A stretch of DNA of 64,000 bases, taken from positions 1-64,000 of the forward strand of contig JASMKH010000009.1 of NCBI GenBank assembly GCA_030749435.1, read 5' to 3'. The DNA comes from Phycisphaerales bacterium (lineage in GTDB: Bacteria; Planctomycetota; Phycisphaerae; Phycisphaerales; SM1A02). Below the pieces are notes generated by a model. It searched no databases, had not been told where the DNA came from, and saw only the letters and a program-made list of their open reading frames with translations. Numbering within the stretch: the first letter of the stretch is position 1; every line of letters begins with the position of its first letter. The position numbers and the translations under genes were made by a program. Below, piece by piece: positions 60,519 to 64,000 of this stretch.

Positions 60519-61539
60519 CGAGCGGCGCCCCTCCCCACGCGGTCGCGGCTGCAGCGACGGCGTCCTGAGCATTGGACTCGACGGCATCGATGTCCAGCAG
60601 GAGCGGCGATGCGATCAGCAGATCGGGGAACTCCGAGGCCACCGACTCCTGAAGGGGGATGTTCCCGGAGACCGAGCTCGCCAGCATGCGGGCGGTGTGG
60701 TCCGACAGGAGCCAGTCCGTCAGTGCCGCCGCTTCGCTCGGATGCGGCGCCCCCTGCAGAATGGCCACGGTGTTTGGCATCACCATCGGTCCGCCGCCAG
60801 CAACGGGGGCATGGCCGGGAATCACCATGGCAAGCTTTGCCCCGGTCCGATTCGCTGCCCGTACATCGTCGGCGTCGGTCGCTCCGAGCAGTGCTTCGCC
60901 CCGCCGAACCGCGTCGACCACCGCCGCATTCCCGCCAGGAAGCATCCGCACGCCGCCAGCCCGCATGTCCGCAACCCAGTTCGCGTACGACTCCGGTCCC
61001 GCGAGCCACCGCATCGCCGCCAGATGGCCGCCGGTGGTTCCGAATCTCGGGTCCGCAAACACCACCTCCCCGGCCCACCGAGGGTCGGGCAGGTCGAACC
61101 ACGAATCGGGCAGGTCGTCACGATCGATCCGGCGAGGATCAAACACCAGCACGCGGGGTCGTGGCGAGAACGCGTGCCACTCGTGGTTGGGCGAGCGCCA
61201 TGCTTCGGGCCACGCCGTGGTAACCGGCGACACGTGGGGCGCCAACAGGCCTTCGTCCAGAAGCGCCTCGGTCCCGATCGCTTCTGACGACCAGAGTACG
61301 TCTGCCACACCATGGCCCCGCTCGGCGCGCAGGCGGTCAAGCAACCCCGTGGTCTTCCTCGCTTCGGTGTCCCCCACCATCAGGACGCGGATTCCGGTCT
61401 CAGACTCGAATCGCCTGAGTATCGGCAACGCAATCGCTTCATCGGTCGACACGTACACGACCACCTGCCGCTCGCGTCGCAGGCATCCCCCCAGCATCAC
61501 GACGCCGACCAGACCGATCGTCAGCCAACGCGCACTCAC
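60508..61539 (-). CDS. Lipoprotein extracellular solute-binding protein (FbpA/ThiB-like)
   Basis: The N-terminus MSARWLTIGLVGVVMLGGC is a lipoprotein signal with lipobox MLGGC. The mature protein begins VVVYVSTDEAIALPILRRFE and continues FESETGIRVLMV, typical of iron or metal-binding ABC receptors (VY.S.d....p.l..FE..tGikv). VLWSSEAIGTEALLDEGLLA, ANWVADMRAGGVRMLPG and GNAAVVDAVRRGEALLGATDADDV also match that family. Length 343 aa. The permease-NHL gene follows; no ABC ATPase is nearby. The ligand (ferric iron, other metal or thiamin) cannot be told from sequence. Confidence 0.87.
   Translation of the reverse strand: MSARWLTIGLVGVVMLGGCLRRERQVVVYVSTDEAIALPILRRFESETGIRVLMVGDTEARKTTGLLDRLRAERGHGVADVLWSSEAIGTEALLDEGLLAPHVSPVTTAWPEAWRSPNHEWHAFSPRPRVLVFDPRRIDRDDLPDSWFDLPDPRWAGEVVFADPRFGTTGGHLAAMRWLAGPESYANWVADMRAGGVRMLPGGNAAVVDAVRRGEALLGATDADDVRAANRTGAKLAMVIPGHAPVAGGGPMVMPNTVAILQGAPHPSEAAALTDWLLSDHTARMLASSVSGNIPLQESVASEFPDLLIASPLLLDIDAVESNAQDAVAAAATAWGGAPLGGR
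60527..60536 (-). promoter_or_regulatory. Strong ribosome-binding site for the permease-NHL gene
   Basis: GGGGAGGGGC on the minus strand lies about nine bases before GTG 60518, inside the end of the solute-binding-protein gene. It supports a coupled GTG start over the longer ATG frame in the track. Confidence 0.6.
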
Positions 61540-63206
61540 GGCTGTTCTGGTTCCGCGTGTTCGGGTGGGGCGGGCTTCGGCTCGGCGGCCTGTCCGGTCT
61601 CAGCCGGACGCGAGGCAAACCATGCGGCAACTGCCTCGCGGTACCGCTTGGGAATGCGCCGGACATCAACCCCCTCGGCCGCGCGCCGTTTGGCCTCGAG
61701 GATCCGCGGCCCGACGGCCTGCCCGATTCCACCGCCCCGGATGGGTCCCGCTACGGGCGAGGCAGCCACGACGGCGGCGGACCGATCGATTGCAGTGTCG
61801 GCCCTTGTTGCCACCCGAGAGGTCTCCTCGGATGTACCAGGGTTGCCACGGCCACCACCCCTTGGCGACATGCCGCCGGGACCGGGCCTGGAACCACTCG
61901 ATGCGTTGGCAGCTGCCCCTCGACACGCCGACCTGCACGCAGAAGCCTGGTCCGATTGGCGTTGACACTTGGCGAGCCCCTGACATTGCGACTTCGTCGA
62001 ATTGCCCCGCTCCTTGCTGGGGTTCCGGCATTGACTCGCGGCCGACTGGCACTCACTGGCGAGCCCCTCCACGGCTTTGGAACCGGCGCACTCCGAATTG
62101 AGCAACCGCTTCAGCTCCTCTTTCTGGGCAGGGCTGAGGTTCTTGGACGCGTCGATCTTCTTTTCAAGACGCGGCAGATCGTCGAGGTCGGCCGGATCCA
62201 GTCCCGCAGCGCGTACCGCGGCCGCCGCTGCATCTTCGGCCTCGGCGGCGTTCTGAAGATCCTGAGCCAGGGCCTCAAGCGCCGCAGCGCGATCGGCAGC
62301 ATCGGACTCAGCGCCGGCCTGAAGCGACTCGAGTGCGGCTTGGGCAGCCTCGAAGTCCCCCGCCGTCAGCGCACGGCGCAACGGCGTCGCGGCATCACCA
62401 CTTCCAGTGGGCAGCGATCGAAGTCGCTCCCGAACCCGCTCGAGCGTCGCTTGCTCAGGCGAGACATTGAACTCGTCCAGCCGGCGGTTCACCGCCGTCA
62501 ATCGCTTGATGGCCTCCTGGCGAATCTGCTCGGGTGTCGTGAGATCATCCGGAATCTCAAGGTCAAGGTCCCCACCAACTTCCTCAGCAAGGTCAGGAGC
62601 GTTGGCGAGGGCATCTCGCACCGACTTGAGCATCTCGTCTGTGTTCAACTGTGTCTGAGCCAACGCGCGAGGATCCGCCGGAGGCGGCGATGCGCCCAGC
62701 GGGGGCAACCAGGCCACAACGATCGCCGCAATCGCCAGTGGAGCCGGCCACCACCAGCGACGTGGAACGGCCATCGGAACGGCGGCGGACACACCGCGGC
62801 GGACGCGAGGATGGTCAGCGAGCGTGGCGGCGGCGGCCCGCTGCGCGGCGCAGACCGGACTCGAGGAGTCCTCCTCGAAGGCCATGGCCGTAGAGAATGC
62901 GTCGTTGAGTCCCAGCCGTTCGTCCAGCACGATGGCAGCGGACTGGCGGCTCACAGCGACCCATGGAGCCACGATCACCAACGCGCCACCGATTGCGACC
63001 ACCAGCCACATCACGATCCAGCCCCAGGGAAGGGCAGCCCCACCTGCCAGAAAGGCCCATGCAGCCGTGACGAATGCCGCGCCAGCGGCCACGGTGGCCA
63101 GCACACACAACGCATCGATCAGCAGATTCAAGGTCAGCCGGCGGGCGGCCCGCCTGATCAGGCCGACAACCCTGCGATTGTGCTGATTGGTCGAAGACGA
63201 CGCCAT
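61536..63206 (-). CDS. Membrane protein of unknown function with helical, Cys/Gln-rich C-terminal region
   Basis: Two hydrophobic helices near the N-terminus (LLIDALCVLATVAAGAAFVTAAWAF and WGWIVMWLVVAIGGALVIVAPWVAV) and a third around residue 155 (WWWPAPLAIAAIVVAWLPPLG) anchor the protein. Residues 190-380 are charged, alanine-rich and predicted helical. A Cys/Gln/Ser-rich segment follows at about 385-445 (ECQSAASQCRN and KSQCQGLAKCQRQSDQASAC), then a Gly/Pro-rich linker and a basic helical end (KRYREAVAAWFASRP). No domain was recognised; planctomycete genomes carry similar proteins beside VWA/BatA genes. The stop overlaps the solute-binding-protein start (ATGA). Confidence 0.7.
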   Translation of the reverse strand: MASSSTNQHNRRVVGLIRRAARRLTLNLLIDALCVLATVAAGAAFVTAAWAFLAGGAALPWGWIVMWLVVAIGGALVIVAPWVAVSRQSAAIVLDERLGLNDAFSTAMAFEEDSSSPVCAAQRAAAATLADHPRVRRGVSAAVPMAVPRRWWWPAPLAIAAIVVAWLPPLGASPPPADPRALAQTQLNTDEMLKSVRDALANAPDLAEEVGGDLDLEIPDDLTTPEQIRQEAIKRLTAVNRRLDEFNVSPEQATLERVRERLRSLPTGSGDAATPLRRALTAGDFEAAQAALESLQAGAESDAADRAAALEALAQDLQNAAEAEDAAAAAVRAAGLDPADLDDLPRLEKKIDASKNLSPAQKEELKRLLNSECAGSKAVEGLASECQSAASQCRNPSKERGNSTKSQCQGLAKCQRQSDQASACRSACRGAAANASSGSRPGPGGMSPRGGGRGNPGTSEETSRVATRADTAIDRSAAVVAASPVAGPIRGGGIGQAVGPRILEAKRRAAEGVDVRRIPKRYREAVAAWFASRPAETGQAAEPKPAPPEHAEPEQP

Positions 63207-63284
63207 CTCTCAAGTGTACGCCCGGGACCACACCCGCCGCGCGGTGCGGCCCTGGGGGGGCCTCCACGCCCGCACGAAACCCTT

Positions 63285-63815
63285 TCAGGTGCCTCCGCCT
63301 GCCGAGCGGCGAAAAGCCACCCAGCCAAACCCGGCCCCCGCGCCCAGCAGGACAATGGCAAGACCGCCCGAAACCAGCGTCCACCATGCCATTGACGGCG
63401 TCGGATCCGGTCCGACCGCAATGAGCGGTGCCTGCCCGCCATCGGCCAATCGGATGGCCCAAGTGCCGGCAGTCGCATCGAACGTCCCGATGACCGTACC
63501 AGCCCTGCTGGGCTCGGCGTATCGGATGATCTGGGTCGCAGGCACCAACGGTCGCAGTTCGCCATCCGGGCCAACGAGGTTCAGGTCGGAAGCGGCGATA
63601 AGCGATCCGGTCCGTTCCATACCGCCAAGGACCGAGCGGGTCTCGCACGCAACGACCCACACACCTGGGTCAGCGACCTCGAACCGCGCTTCATCCTGGA
63701 CCTCGCAGGTGTGAAGGTCGAAGGACGCAATCGACCCAATGGTGCCCGCCAGCAGCACGAGCATCGCCGCAACACAGCAGCCCACCGCCACCCAACCCAG
63801 TTGGCGGCGAGTCAC
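63285..63815 (-). CDS. Small double-pass membrane protein of unknown function
   Basis: GTG start at 63815 overlaps the upstream DHHA1 stop (GTGA). The 176-aa protein has one helix at each end (GWVAVGCCVAAMLVLLAGTIGSIA and WWTLVSGGLAIVLLGAGAGFGWVAF), with a beta-rich region between them containing FDLHTCEVQDEARFEVADPG and TVIGTFDATAGTWAIRL. No family is recognised. It lies 78 bases upstream of the previous entry on the same strand. Confidence 0.7.
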   Translation of the reverse strand: MTRRQLGWVAVGCCVAAMLVLLAGTIGSIASFDLHTCEVQDEARFEVADPGVWVVACETRSVLGGMERTGSLIAASDLNLVGPDGELRPLVPATQIIRYAEPSRAGTVIGTFDATAGTWAIRLADGGQAPLIAVGPDPTPSMAWWTLVSGGLAIVLLGAGAGFGWVAFRRSAGGGT

Positions 63816-64000
63816 AGCGCCTTGAGCGCGGCTTCGACCGCGCGCTTCGCCTCGAGCATCGTGCCCTCAATCCGCGCCCCGGCCGCATGCACATGCCCGC
63901 CGCCGCCAAGATGCGTCGCCGCGTTGCGCGCGTCAAGAAACGCGCCGCCCGGCGTTGCGGGGGGCTTGGACCTGAAGCTCGCCTTGACGCCGCCCTCCTT
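63812..64000 (-). CDS. DHH/DHHA1 family phosphoesterase (NrnA-like), C-terminal fragment at the window edge
   Basis: The last 62 codons of a minus-strand gene cut by the window end; the track does not include it. Translating from 64000 gives KEGGVKASFRSKPPATPGGA then DARNAATHLGGGHVHAAGAR, the DHHA1 GGGH..AAGA signature of oligoribonuclease/pAp-phosphatase NrnA and related nanoRNases. The sequence ends EAALKAL. Its TGA overlaps the GTG of the next gene. The enzyme's catalytic DHH domain lies outside the window. Confidence 0.8.
   Translation of the reverse strand, partial: KEGGVKASFRSKPPATPGGAFLDARNAATHLGGGGHVHAAGARIEGTMLEAKRAVEAALKAL

Overview
The window is a contiguous, GC-rich, gene-dense bacterial chromosome segment of about 50 genes. 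Both end genes are cut by the window edges. The content fits a Gram-negative, peptidoglycan-making bacterium. I infer Planctomycetota, most likely Phycisphaerae-like: long planctomycete-style pseudopilin/GspE blocks, a VWA/GATase/DUF58/MoxR operon, a fibro-slime domain protein, a tricorn protease and a large HUH REP-associated transposase occur together. The assignment is by gene content only, because no rRNA is present.

Layout. 1-9.8 kb (minus): type IV pilus/type II secretion operon, with two GspE/PilB ATPases, PilT, PilC/GspF and four class III pseudopilins, the last one partial. 10.1-13.4 kb (plus): stand-alone CoaB, a Na+/H+ antiporter-like carrier, ThiS and ThiG. 13.4-21 kb (minus): phosphohexomutase, DinG-type helicase, RsmG, RodA and PBP2. 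21.3-26.2 kb (plus): tRNA-Gln, single-domain GlmU-like uridyltransferase, PRPP synthetase, L25, peptidyl-tRNA hydrolase, S6, SSB and L9. 26.3-33 kb (minus): a stand-alone protein resembling the C-terminal domain of class II ribonucleotide reductase, a membrane protein, Mfd, a ComEA-like HhH protein and a GH10-like protein lacking the expected catalytic acids.

33-35.7 kb: purC, then a REP-associated tyrosine transposase (RAYT) flanked by ten copies of an 11-mer. Four copies read GGACACCCACC on the left and six read GGTGGGTGTCC on the right, within 55-bp and 90-bp tandem repeats. This is the clearest mobile/repeat system in the window. 35.7-41.6 kb (plus): tricorn protease, a 25-residue membrane micro-ORF, an MscS channel and a plant-type ferredoxin-NADP reductase. 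41.6-50.6 kb: fibro-slime protein, MurA, an MCE lipid-transport operon (MlaF, MlaD and two small membrane proteins, without MlaE) linked to a SpoU methyltransferase, MurD and dihydroorotate dehydrogenase. 50.6 kb: a TPR-YggX fusion.

51.3-64 kb (minus): a long, mostly overlapping operon. It carries a DHHA1 phosphoesterase (partial), two small or unknown membrane proteins, a lipoprotein solute-binding protein, a permease fused to an NHL propeller through an internal lipobox, a VWA-GATase-VWA membrane protein, MoxR, DUF58 and BatA-like VWA proteins. MurA, MurD, GlmU, PBP2 and RodA support a conventional peptidoglycan elongation machinery. Most starts were chosen from overlaps (ATGA/GTGA), ribosome-binding sites and protein family shape, and are named where they differ from the ORF track. 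I saw no CRISPR array, rRNA operon or prophage.
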